From JAMOAW01 sp039908535 (GTDB lineage: Bacteria > Pseudomonadota > Magnetococcia > Magnetococcales > JADFZT01): DNA of 21,188 nucleotides. The notes beneath the pieces were generated by a model. The model saw nothing but the letters and a program-made list of their open reading frames with translations. It was not told where the DNA came from and did not search any database. Position numbers and translations under genes: made by a program. Position 1 is the first letter of the stretch. Every line of letters starts with the position of its first letter. Shown here piece by piece: positions 7,559 through 14,932 of the stretch. The stretch is taken from assembly GCA_039908535.1 (NCBI GenBank), contig JAMOAW010000073.1, positions 1 through 21,188 of the forward strand, read 5' to 3'.

Positions 7559-9064
7559 CTAAACCGGACAAATGACCTCATCGCTAAAATCCAACTCAAT
7601 TTTTACATGCGCCAATAAAGTCTGTTGAATAGGATCCAGTCTATTTTCTTTGATGGCCTTTTGTAAATCACCGATAGTGTCCCCCTCTTTAATCAATAAA
7701 AAACGTGCTCGCGCAAAATCCAAAACCTCCACCACGACTAAAAGATAATTAACAGGCTTTTCAATAGTAATCTGATAGGAAGAAAAATCCACTGGAATGC
7801 CAGAGATCCGTTTTTTACGCAGTTCATACAAAGTCAGTCCATCACGACGTTTGAGTTCAGCATTTTTATAACCACTCACCAAAAGTTTCGAAATCAGACC
7901 TATTTTTGCCAACTCCTCATAAGTCAGGCGCTCCTCAAAAACCGGCAAAACCACCGCTCCACCCTCTTTTTTCATCCGCCGGGCCAATTTTAAACGCAAG
8001 GTTGAGGGAAGCGGAAAGCAGTGCCCCTTGGTCAAAAAAAATGGATATTTCTCTTTGTACAAAGAATACCACGTCCGATAAAATGCAGGATTAAACTTCC
8101 CATGCTGGGCTTCCAAATTCATAATCATGACGATCTCAATTGGGAGCTTTAATTTTTTGTAAGATCGCGCTTCCCCCAAACCCGAATGGACATCTGCAAT
8201 CGCAATGAGTTCAGCAAGTTCCATATCCTGGCGAAAATAGTCGCGCTCCAAATCGCGTTTGATCTGCTCCCGAAAATTACTCACGATACCATACCCCCGC
8301 GCCCGCCCCTGGTTGGAGAAGCGTTCATGGTGGGTTCCCGCACAAAAAGCAGGCACATCCACATTTTTTTCATTATCAGAAAGCAAAAGATAACCAATTA
8401 AAGCGTGGGACTGCATCTCCATCCACTGTTTTTCAGAATATTTTTCTTCATAGGAGAGGAGTTCCTGAGAGACTCCAGCTTTACCCACATCGTGCAACAT
8501 ACCCGCCAGACCCGCCCTTAAGACACGATCCTTAGACCAATTTAAAGACTTTGCCAGTTGCATCACCAACATGGCGACCTCAACGCTGTGCAAAGTGGTA
8601 TTTTGATGGTGTTGGGTAAGATCTCGAATGCCTGTAGCGGCCAAGCTAGACATGGAATTGACAATCTTTTCGACGGCGAAAAACATCTCTTCCTGAACAA
8701 TCGCCATATCGGCAATGCGCCCCCCATCTTTGAGAGCGCGAATCGCCTCATGGGTGGTCAGAAGCCCCTCGGCGATAAACGAATCATGCGTGCGCGCAAA
8801 AAAGGCACCCATTTTATCCGAAGCTTGCTCAACAGCCTCCTCCACCTGAGTCCGAGCAAAAATTGTTTCAATGTTCATCTCTTGAAGTTTGCTGATTAAC
8901 TCTGGTGTAATCGCCGCCCCAGTCGTTACTAAATTCACATTTCCAGAACGCACTGTCTTAGCTAGGACCATATGATCCAGCAGTTGGGGATCGGTAATTA
9001 AATACTCCCCTTTTTCCAAACGATGAATGGAAGAGAGATCCTCTTCAATATTTCTAAACGCCAT
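7559..9064 (-). CDS. HD-GYP-related signalling protein with degenerate GYP motif
   Basis: A 501-residue cytoplasmic protein. The N-terminal ~110 residues look like the regulatory domain often preceding HD-GYP. The HD domain spans about 150-330: His159, HDVGK at 191-195, His220, HHE at 245-247 and Asp291. The diagnostic HHExxDGxGYP is changed to HHERFSNQGRARGYG, so the metal-binding HD residues persist but the GYP loop is altered. HD-GYP proteins hydrolyse cyclic di-GMP; this one may be active, altered in specificity, or a binding-only protein. The C-terminal ~170 residues have no motif I recognise. ATG 9064 is forced by an in-frame stop just upstream; GGAG lies 9 bases before it. A stronger GGAGGAGG instead serves an eight-codon out-of-frame ORF (ATG at 9080) that overlaps this start. 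Confidence 0.8.
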   Translation of the reverse strand: MAFRNIEEDLSSIHRLEKGEYLITDPQLLDHMVLAKTVRSGNVNLVTTGAAITPELISKLQEMNIETIFARTQVEEAVEQASDKMGAFFARTHDSFIAEGLLTTHEAIRALKDGGRIADMAIVQEEMFFAVEKIVNSMSSLAATGIRDLTQHHQNTTLHSVEVAMLVMQLAKSLNWSKDRVLRAGLAGMLHDVGKAGVSQELLSYEEKYSEKQWMEMQSHALIGYLLLSDNEKNVDVPAFCAGTHHERFSNQGRARGYGIVSNFREQIKRDLERDYFRQDMELAELIAIADVHSGLGEARSYKKLKLPIEIVMIMNLEAQHGKFNPAFYRTWYSLYKEKYPFFLTKGHCFPLPSTLRLKLARRMKKEGGAVVLPVFEERLTYEELAKIGLISKLLVSGYKNAELKRRDGLTLYELRKKRISGIPVDFSSYQITIEKPVNYLLVVVEVLDFARARFLLIKEGDTIGDLQKAIKENRLDPIQQTLLAHVKIELDFSDEVICPV

Positions 9065-9200
9065 GGGGAAATAACTCCATTTTTTTTATAACCTCCTCCG
9101 TGGCACCATCAAATCAAATTGACCTGACAACAAAAAAAACCTAAACTTACCCTAACGATTTTTAACTATCACACCTTTTTAATGCAAGATCTACACCTCC

Positions 9201-9305
9201 ATGAAAACCTTCTTTAATGATATTCTTCGCGCCCTGCTCTATGCCCTACTGGTTGGAATTGCTTTTAAATTATTTTTAGCCAAATTGATTGCGTGGACAA
9301 GATAA
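9201..9305 (+). CDS. Possible 34-residue single-span membrane peptide
   Basis: ATG 9201 to TAA 9303-9305 encodes a peptide beginning MKTFFNDILRALLY with a hydrophobic span over about residues 10-30 and a basic end. It lies in the 357-base gap (9065-9421) between the HD-GYP and cytochrome genes. No convincing Shine-Dalgarno sequence precedes it, and chance cannot be excluded. Small membrane proteins such as MamI occur in magnetosome clusters, but this is not recognisably one of them. Confidence 0.35.
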   Translation: MKTFFNDILRALLYALLVGIAFKLFLAKLIAWTR

Positions 9306-9370
9306 ACCCTCTCTTTTGTTTTTCGCTATCTAACCTAAAAACCAAAGCAAAAAAATAATTTTTAAAAACC

Positions 9371-9413
9371 TTCGTCCATGATAGGAAGACATCCACGCCC
9401 CATCATGGACGAA
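9371..9413 (-). terminator. Rho-independent terminator of the cytochrome gene
   Basis: Arms TTCGTCCATGAT (9371-9382) and ATCATGGACGAA (9402-9413) are exact 12-bp inverted repeats, 8 bases past the cytochrome stop; on the minus strand the stem is followed by GGTTTTTAAAAATTATTTTTTT. Confidence 0.7.
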
Positions 9414-9421
9414 AGAGAGGA

Positions 9422-10051
9422 TCAAGGATCTTTACCAGCGTTGGCTTTTAAAAAGGTGAGGATACGAACAATCTCTTCATCTGAAGGAACATATCTACCC
9501 ATGGATTGCATGTGCCCCTTCATACGCGCAACCGTTGCAGACCAACTATCGGCCTGATGTTGAGCTGGATCAGGGAGCGTGTGGCACTGCATACATACTT
9601 TATTAAAGACTTGAGCATTTTCGTCCTTGTCTGAAATCATATTCGAACGCAAGGGTTTGATGGCATGATCCATCAGATATTGCAACATGATATGGGATTG
9701 GGCATAGGTAGGAACGCGAAAACTTTTAAACTGGGCGTTCATCAGATGCATGCGCCAATTCATCCGCCAAAAAATATTTTTCCAATCTTCTTTGATATGC
9801 AACCCAGGACCAGGGGAATTATGGCATTGACTGCACAAATCAAAAATCAATTTAGCCCCTTCGGATTTAGAATCTGGGAGCATATCTTCGGTCAATGTAG
9901 GGAGCAATCCCCCCATATTGCCAAAATGAAACACCTCTAAACCAGGCTCCTCTGGTACCGTTTTTTTCTCCTCTTCAGACCAACCTGACGAAAGCGTACC
10001 AAACGCAAAGATCAGGGTCAACATGTGGATAAACCAAATAGATTTTTTCAT
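9422..10051 (-). CDS. Exported di-haem cytochrome c
   Basis: ATG 10051 is chosen because AAGGAG lies 5 bases before it and the 209-residue product then starts with a clean signal peptide (MKKS, hydrophobic core, about residue 24). Two haem c sites are visible: CSQCH (73-77) and CMQCH (153-157). Each is followed by a related stretch (CxxCHxxPxP...H...DW/SW and a later RM), so the protein is two copies of one haem module, and it should act in the periplasm as an electron carrier. It does not show the short ~20-residue magnetochrome plan of MamP, MamE, MamT and MamX, so it is not one of the known magnetosome cytochromes. It stands alone between two terminators, just left of the mamD-mamF pair, in the same orientation. 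Confidence 0.85.
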   Translation of the reverse strand: MKKSIWFIHMLTLIFAFGTLSSGWSEEEKKTVPEEPGLEVFHFGNMGGLLPTLTEDMLPDSKSEGAKLIFDLCSQCHNSPGPGLHIKEDWKNIFWRMNWRMHLMNAQFKSFRVPTYAQSHIMLQYLMDHAIKPLRSNMISDKDENAQVFNKVCMQCHTLPDPAQHQADSWSATVARMKGHMQSMGRYVPSDEEIVRILTFLKANAGKDP

Positions 10052-10154
10052 TTTTCTCCTTGCCATTTCATTATTAATTTTTCCGAGCAACCGCAAACCA
10101 TAGTTACCATTTTTTTCATCAAATTCCATTTTAGCTTATCTAAATTTTAGAAAA

Positions 10155-10173
10155 ATAACAATCATTCCTATTC
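10155..10173. promoter_or_regulatory. 19-bp motif upstream of the cytochrome gene, shared with mamH
   Basis: ATAACAATCATTCCTATTC here matches ATAAAAATCATTCCTATTC at 11664-11682 except for one base. It lies about 105 bp upstream of the cytochrome start. The A/T-rich AATCATT core is reminiscent of half a Fur box; the identity of any binding protein is inferred only. Confidence 0.4.
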
Positions 10174-10200
10174 CTCAATATATTGCGGCCTTTTTATTCA

Positions 10201-10235
10201 AAAAAAAGGGAGCGATCTGCTCGCTCCCTTTTTTT
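10201..10235. terminator. Strong bidirectional terminator after mamF
   Basis: A 15-bp exact inverted repeat, AAAAAAAGGGAGCGA / TCGCTCCCTTTTTTT, with a 5-base loop lies 28 bases past the mamF stop and has T-runs on both strands. Confidence 0.85.
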
Positions 10236-10262
10236 GATCCGCAAAACCTACAGAGTTAAAAA

Positions 10263-10592
10263 CTACAGCCGTCCAGCCAAGGTGGAGATCACGGGTAAAC
10301 GCCATGCGCGGGTTAAAACCACCGACAAAAGGCCAACAAACGCCAAGAGGCTGATCATCAACACCGAAAAGCTAAAGAAAAAACCTCCCAGGACTGGAAT
10401 ATGCAGACTAAATACCGCCAACACGCCCCAAATCCAAAGGACTAACCCCTGACGGGCATGGAAATGGACGAATTCATCGTCTTTGTTAAATAATAATGGC
10501 ACCAAACAAAGAACCCCAAGATAGCTAAAGAGGGCCATGATTTGGAATCTGGGCTTTTTTCTTTTTTTAAGAACATTGGACGTCCAGAACAT
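10263..10592 (-). CDS. mmsF: MamF/MmsF-like magnetosome membrane protein, copy 1
   Basis: A 109-residue protein of the DUF4870 (Tic20-like) family with three hydrophobic segments. The family block SYLGVLC...PLL...DDEFVHFHARQGLVLW and the ending RAWRLPVIS match MmsF and MamF of magnetospirilla closely. These proteins sit in the magnetosome membrane and control crystal size and shape; MmsF is the dominant one in Magnetospirillum magneticum. The N-terminus carries an extra basic stretch (KKRKKPR). AAGGA lies 7 bases before ATG 10592. The start is 16 bases past the stop of mamD, so both form one leftward operon, ended by the terminator at 10201. MamF and MmsF are paralogues; I name it mmsF by its DDEF...HFHA and HIPVLG pattern, with moderate certainty. 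Confidence 0.85.
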   Translation of the reverse strand: MFWTSNVLKKRKKPRFQIMALFSYLGVLCLVPLLFNKDDEFVHFHARQGLVLWIWGVLAVFSLHIPVLGGFFFSFSVLMISLLAFVGLLSVVLTRAWRLPVISTLAGRL

Positions 10593-10608
10593 ATTTTTTC
10601 CTTTATAC

Positions 10609-11418
10609 TCAGCTGATGGCCTCTTCTAGGGCACTGCTGGTATTGCGCTTTTTAAGGTATCCGTACACCCCTACCCCGACCGCAGCCACCGCACCCACCA
10701 AAATAATTGGTCCCCAAATACCCAACCCCAAACCCAGCCCCAAGCCAGTTCCTGTACCTGTCCAGATGGTCCCCTTGCTGACGGCTGCGGCTGTTTTAAC
10801 AGAAGAAGAGGCTGCTGCTGTTGTTGTACCAACGGCGGCTGTCTGTACGGTTGCGCCATTGGTCGCTGCGACTCCATTTGCGGCTGCTCCCTTAAGAGCC
10901 ACGGCTCCCCCTTTAGCCGCGCCGCCTTTGGCTGCGGCAGCTTTAGCCACTTCCGGCAACTCCCATTCGGCCCCTGGTGGAATCACTGGAGGCGTTGCGG
11001 CAACGGCGGCACCAGGAGCCGCCACAGTTCCCCCTTTAGCAGCCACACCTTTGGCTGTCGCGCCACCTTGGAGGGCAGCCCCCTTGGCCGTTGCTCCGGC
11101 TTTGGCACCACCTGCTGCTTTGGTTCCCGCTGCCTTTGCAGCACCTTCGGGAGCCTCCCATTCGATGGTTTTCATAGCCGCGCCCTTGGTCGCCGCGCCC
11201 TTGGCTGCGACACCATTTGCGGCTGCACCTGTTGCAGCGACACCTTGAGCAGCACCCACCCCCTTGGCTGCGACACCCGTTTTAGCAACTGGAGCCCCAC
11301 CCGCCGGAATCTGCCATTTCATTTCCTGAAGGATGGCTCCTTTGCCCATGACGCTAGGTCCTGGCACACAAATTGTTGCAGCGGCATCAGGTCCTGGAAC
11401 AACAGTATTAGGTATCAT
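10609..11418 (-). CDS. mamD: MamD-like magnetosome protein (Mms7 family)
   Basis: ATG 11418 is chosen over the TTG at 11430 because GGAGAAGG ends just before it. The 269-residue protein is mostly Ala/Gly/Lys/Thr low complexity (AAKGVAAKG-type units). Three Trp-containing blocks punctuate it: MKWQIPAG (33-40), IEWEAPEG (85-92) and AEWELPEV (150-157). The C-terminus has TIWTGTGTGLGLGLGLGIWG (217-236), then a hydrophobic span and KKR; this Gly-Leu repeat with WGP is the signature shared by Mms6, MamD and MamG, the magnetosome membrane proteins that bind the crystal surface. Its short tail lacks the strongly acidic end of Mms6, favouring MamD. It is first in the leftward mamD-mamF operon and divergent from mamH. 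Confidence 0.85.
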   Translation of the reverse strand: MIPNTVVPGPDAAATICVPGPSVMGKGAILQEMKWQIPAGGAPVAKTGVAAKGVGAAQGVAATGAAANGVAAKGAATKGAAMKTIEWEAPEGAAKAAGTKAAGGAKAGATAKGAALQGGATAKGVAAKGGTVAAPGAAVAATPPVIPPGAEWELPEVAKAAAAKGGAAKGGAVALKGAAANGVAATNGATVQTAAVGTTTAAASSSVKTAAAVSKGTIWTGTGTGLGLGLGLGIWGPIILVGAVAAVGVGVYGYLKKRNTSSALEEAIS

Positions 11419-11542
11419 TGCCTTCTCCAAAAAGTTGACGGTTTCGCCTTGATTTTACAGATCATTAAATTATTGCCCTATATAAAAAGCTATTTTTTTA
11501 TTTTCCTAATTTTCAAAATAGAGTCTTTTTTTCTCATCGAAA

Positions 11543-11574
11543 CTGAAGAACTGAAGAACTGAAGAACTGAAGAA
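11543..11574 (+). repeat. 8-bp tandem repeat, four copies
   Basis: CTGAAGAA is repeated four times without change in the non-coding divergent region between mamD and mamH. Confidence 0.85.
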
Positions 11575-11663
11575 CGCATTATACAAAATCCACCTCCTCA
11601 TCACAACCCATAAAATGAATCATTGAAATATTTTCTATAGTTAACAAATCCTCTTACTTGCAA

Positions 11664-11682
11664 ATAAAAATCATTCCTATTC
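11664..11682. promoter_or_regulatory. 19-bp motif upstream of mamH, shared with the cytochrome gene
   Basis: ATAAAAATCATTCCTATTC is 18/19 identical to 10155-10173, and a weaker match (ATAAATCATTCCC) occurs at 13810-13822 shortly before mamK. It lies about 130 bp before the mamH start. Candidate operator; Fur-like only by loose resemblance. Confidence 0.4.
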
Positions 11683-11809
11683 AAAACCAAAAAGATCATA
11701 ATGATACCCTCTTCACAGATCAAGATTGACCTTGAAGGGGTCATTATGCGAATATACACAGGTTTGAATCTCTAATTTATACTTTAATATTTGAGTCCCC
11801 AAAAAAACG

Positions 11810-13072
11810 ATGATCTATCCGCATTCCAACATAAAGGAATACCATCACAATGCCCTGTATTTGGTGGTAGCTCTTTCAATGATCTTTATGACCCTGGTGC
11901 TCGCCATTCAACCTTTATATTTGCTCAATGCCCTGGGTCTACCACGAGAAAACGCCGGGTTTGTCAATGCCAATATCCAGGTGATCACCGAGATCGTGGA
12001 TTTATTGTTTGTGGGTTATTTGGGATTTCTTTCTGATCGATTTGGTCGCATTCCCGTGATGTATTATGGTTTTTTGGTTTCGGCTATCTCCGCCTTAATC
12101 TCCGCCTTTAGCTTGGAACTTGGCATTTTAATGGGAGGAGGCGGATTGCTTATCTTTTATGTCACACGCGCCATCATGTCTCTAGGCAGCACGGCGGTCT
12201 GGCCCCAATTGGCCACCTTGACAGGAGACTACACCGACATCCACAGTCGCCCCCGACTATTGGCAAAAGTGGCCTTCATGACCGCATTTGGCGCGACGTT
12301 GGTCTATGCCATTTTAATGCAACTCCCCAAACACACCGGTTTAATCCCTGTTATGCTGCTGCCGGTTTTGGTCGCCTTTGTCGGGGCGTGGCTAACGCGC
12401 CATTTTTTGGTTGAAACATCTAAACAATTGAATAAAAATGATTTTCCGATGCAACAAATCATCCATCTTCTCAAGCAAGAAAAGAGCCTGCGTTTAAGTT
12501 TTTTGGCAGCCTTCTCCTCACGCAACGACATGGTGATCATTGGACTATTTTTAATGACGTGGTTTATCTATTTTTCCGATCTTCTCCCTGGGGTCACCCA
12601 TGCCCAAGCGGCGGCCCAAGCCGGAATAATCATTGGATTTATTGGCTTAACGGTTTTGGCATCCATTCCCATCTGGGGCTACATCATTGAATTTTATGGC
12701 CGCATTCCCGCCCTTGTGCTGGGACTATGCCTATCGGGAACCGGTTTTGTCGCCATGGGCTTGATTCTCAACCCCTTGAGCTATTGGACCTTCTTACCAG
12801 CTTTTTTGGTTGGCATAGGACAAGCGGGATGTCTGCTCGCCCCACAAACCTTAACCCTAGATGTCGCCCCAGAGGCCATTCGTGGTTCAGTCATGGGGGC
12901 CTTTAATACAATCGGCAGTATTGGCATCATCTTTTTCTTACAGGCCGGAGGCCTCCTGTTTGACTGGCTCAGCCCAACCGCCCCCTTTATTTTTACCGGT
13001 ATCGCCAATTTTATTATCATGGTTTACGGTTTAACCGTCTTTGACTCCGAAAAAAAAATCAACAGCAAATAA
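11810..13072 (+). CDS. mamH: MamH, magnetosome major-facilitator transporter
   Basis: A 420-residue polytopic membrane protein with about 12 hydrophobic segments and the MFS loop signature GYLGFLSDRFGRIPVM after the second span; the corresponding second-half loop is WGYIIEFYGRIPAL. The N-terminal HNALYLVVALSMIFMTLVL and the following LQPL-type stretch resemble MamH, the MFS protein that heads the mamAB operon in magnetospirilla and contributes to iron supply for magnetite. In those species mamI and mamE follow; here a Pro/Thr-rich ORF and mamK follow, so mamI, mamE and mamJ are missing from this position. No clear Shine-Dalgarno precedes ATG 11810, but about 15 residues before HNAL is normal for the family. 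A generic MFS carrier is the alternative; the mamK linkage argues for MamH. Confidence 0.8.
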   Translation: MIYPHSNIKEYHHNALYLVVALSMIFMTLVLAIQPLYLLNALGLPRENAGFVNANIQVITEIVDLLFVGYLGFLSDRFGRIPVMYYGFLVSAISALISAFSLELGILMGGGGLLIFYVTRAIMSLGSTAVWPQLATLTGDYTDIHSRPRLLAKVAFMTAFGATLVYAILMQLPKHTGLIPVMLLPVLVAFVGAWLTRHFLVETSKQLNKNDFPMQQIIHLLKQEKSLRLSFLAAFSSRNDMVIIGLFLMTWFIYFSDLLPGVTHAQAAAQAGIIIGFIGLTVLASIPIWGYIIEFYGRIPALVLGLCLSGTGFVAMGLILNPLSYWTFLPAFLVGIGQAGCLLAPQTLTLDVAPEAIRGSVMGAFNTIGSIGIIFFLQAGGLLFDWLSPTAPFIFTGIANFIIMVYGLTVFDSEKKINSK

Positions 13073-13216
13073 TCTTTTTTTGATGCATCTCAGAACAAAA
13101 TACAATAAATATGATTCCATACTGAATTAAAACTGTTCCTGCGGCACTCAACCGCATAAACTAAAAAAAATATGTTCAATCCGTCCGATCACCCCCTATT
13201 GAATAAACATTGATCC

Positions 13217-13813
13217 ATGGACATCGACCAAAAATCAAAAAATATAGAAACAAGACGGAAACGCACAACCGCTACCCATAAAACAAGCATCCCCTCTCCC
13301 GCAACCGAGGCGATGAAACCAACAAAACTTATTCGACGCCGGAGAATCCCTTTGCCCTCTACAGTAGAAACGATACAGGTTACCCCAACGCAAACCCGAA
13401 ACCTTGCGACCGCCACACCTGATATGCCACCCAAACTCCCCAGTCGAACTCGGCGTGCCATTCGCATGACACCGCCCACTGAAGATTCCTCCTTACTCAG
13501 TAAGGAAAACCCATTGTCTTCAACAGAGCAAACCGTCACCATACCCCCTTCCCCCCAAAAACCGATCCCCCCCCTTTCTACGGAACCAGAGTGTCTCCCT
13601 CAAACAACCCTTGCGAATCAACCCAAGCAAAGGCCAACTGCGCAGGGTAACCTGACCCTTTACCAAAAATCACCATCCACTCTAGACTTTCAAACCGTTC
13701 CAGTAGAAAATCTTGGCATCGGCACCATGAACGCTCTCACCGATTTAATTGAATTTATGGTTTATAAAGGACAACATTTTTTATCCCTCATTCATAAAAA
13801 TAAAATCAAATAA
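13217..13813 (+). CDS. Basic Pro/Thr-rich protein of unknown function, in the mamJ position
   Basis: This 198-residue protein is not recognised. Residues 1-150 are low complexity, rich in Thr, Pro, Ser, Lys and Arg (RRKR, KLIRRRRIP, RTRRAIR), with no signal peptide or membrane span, and are probably disordered. Only the last ~45 residues look folded, with an amphipathic stretch (GIGTMNALTDLIEFMVYKG) followed by HFLSLIHKNKIK. It lies 144 bases after mamH and 39 bases before mamK, in the same direction. In magnetospirilla the gene before mamK is mamJ, a disordered acidic protein that ties magnetosomes to the MamK filament; this one is strongly basic, so similarity is in position and disorder only. 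No Shine-Dalgarno precedes ATG 13217, and a chance ORF remains possible. Confidence 0.55.
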   Translation: MDIDQKSKNIETRRKRTTATHKTSIPSPATEAMKPTKLIRRRRIPLPSTVETIQVTPTQTRNLATATPDMPPKLPSRTRRAIRMTPPTEDSSLLSKENPLSSTEQTVTIPPSPQKPIPPLSTEPECLPQTTLANQPKQRPTAQGNLTLYQKSPSTLDFQTVPVENLGIGTMNALTDLIEFMVYKGQHFLSLIHKNKIK

Positions 13814-13852
13814 ATCATTCCCAATTTAATACTCCAATAACGAAAGATTTCC

Positions 13853-14893
13853 ATGCAAAAACAACACACCAATGATAACAGACACTTACTAGGCATTGAT
13901 CTGGGTACCTCCTGTACCGCCGTGATGTCTAACCGTGGTGCCAAATTTAAAATTCGCTCGGTGGTTGGCTATCCCAAAGACATCATTGGGGTCAAACTAC
14001 TCAACCGCACCAGCGTGGTCGGTGATGAAGCCTTGGAAAAGCGTTCCTACATGCGGTTGCATTATCCTTTGGCCGATGGTGTCCTCAAAGAATCCAGCGA
14101 CAAAGAGACGCAAGCAGCCAAAGAACTCTTACGCCACGTCATTGCGGCCACCCACCCCCAACCCGATGACCGCATTTGTGGCATTGTTGGAGTACCTGCC
14201 CGAGCCTCTATCACCAATAAGGCCCAATTGCTTAAAATAACAGATGAAATGATGGCCCTCTCCATGGTGGTCTCGGAACCGTTCATGGTGGCTTATGGAT
14301 TAAATCGCCTCTCCAACGCCATTGTCATTGATATCGGCGCAGGAACAACCGACATTTGCGCCATGAAAGGCACAGTTCCTGCATCAGAAGATCAAGTCAC
14401 GCTGCTGAAGGCGGGAGATTATATTGATTCTTTTTTGACCAATGCCATCGCCGAAGCCTACCCAGAGGTGCAAATCACCCCGGCGATTGCCCAAAAAATT
14501 AAAGAGCAATTTGGCTTTGTTGGCGCGTCCCAAACCCCGGCGATCGTTCAACTGCGCGTTGGCGGCAAGCCACGCACCTACGATGTCACCCGCGAAGTTG
14601 GGGCCGCCTGTGCCTCTTTGGTCCCTGATATGTTGGCCAACCTAGAGAGTTTAATCGCCTCTTTCGATCCCGAAGATCAAGAAGAGGCGGTCCATAACAT
14701 TATATTGGCCGGCGGCGGCTCCCGCATCACCGGTTTACAATCGGTCATCAGCCAACATTTACAGGAATATGGCGAGATCAAAGTGGCCCGTGTCGAAGAT
14801 CCTGACTATGCGGGTTGTGCAGGTGCCCTCAAGTTGGCCACAGAATTGCCTGCGGAATATTGGAGTCAAGTCGGAGATGTCATCGGTAGCTAA
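13853..14893 (+). CDS. mamK: MamK, magnetosome actin-like filament protein
   Basis: A 346-residue actin-fold protein matching MamK along its length. Phosphate-1 loop GIDLGTS (14-20), phosphate-2 IDIGAGTTD (159-167), adenosine motif ILAGGGSR (284-291) and the MamK-specific ending ELPAEYWSQVGDVIGS are all present. Glu142 (SEPF) and Asp160 (VIDIGAG) correspond, offset by one, to Glu143 and Asp161, the residues needed for ATP turnover and filament dynamics in Magnetospirillum MamK, so the enzyme should be active. MamK polymers run along the cell and keep the magnetosome chain positioned. It begins the tight run mamK-mamF-mamL (gaps of 39 and 20 bases). A weak GAAAG precedes ATG 13853. Confidence 0.97.
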   Translation: MQKQHTNDNRHLLGIDLGTSCTAVMSNRGAKFKIRSVVGYPKDIIGVKLLNRTSVVGDEALEKRSYMRLHYPLADGVLKESSDKETQAAKELLRHVIAATHPQPDDRICGIVGVPARASITNKAQLLKITDEMMALSMVVSEPFMVAYGLNRLSNAIVIDIGAGTTDICAMKGTVPASEDQVTLLKAGDYIDSFLTNAIAEAYPEVQITPAIAQKIKEQFGFVGASQTPAIVQLRVGGKPRTYDVTREVGAACASLVPDMLANLESLIASFDPEDQEEAVHNIILAGGGSRITGLQSVISQHLQEYGEIKVARVEDPDYAGCAGALKLATELPAEYWSQVGDVIGS

Positions 14894-14932
14894 ACACCCT
14901 TTTATAAATATTCATCCATACGGAGTAAACCC

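Larger units (their letters stand above)
11419..11809. promoter_or_regulatory. Divergent mamD / mamH control region
   Basis: This 391-base A/T-rich stretch must hold the promoters for both operons. Visible in it: four tandem copies of CTGAAGAA (11543-11574); the 19-bp motif at 11664-11682 shared with the cytochrome upstream region; the symmetric ATCATAATGAT at 11694-11704; and an inverted repeat TGACC-ttgaagg-GGTCA (11727-11743). No convincing -35/-10 pair with standard spacing was found for mamH (TTGAAT 11764, TAATAT 11785, only 15 bp apart). Confidence 0.5.

Noticed and set aside
9422..10051. Magnetochrome protein (MamP/MamT/MamX type)
   Set aside because: The CxxCH sites lie in larger duplicated modules without the short magnetochrome layout or PDZ domain.
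10616..11248. Long plus-strand Ala/Pro-rich ORF
   Set aside because: It is the antisense shadow of the low-complexity mamD gene.
13189..13542. Minus-strand 117-residue ORF opposite the ORF before mamK
   Set aside because: It lacks a ribosome site and recognisable domains, and the plus-strand frame fits the mamH-mamK operon direction and spacing.
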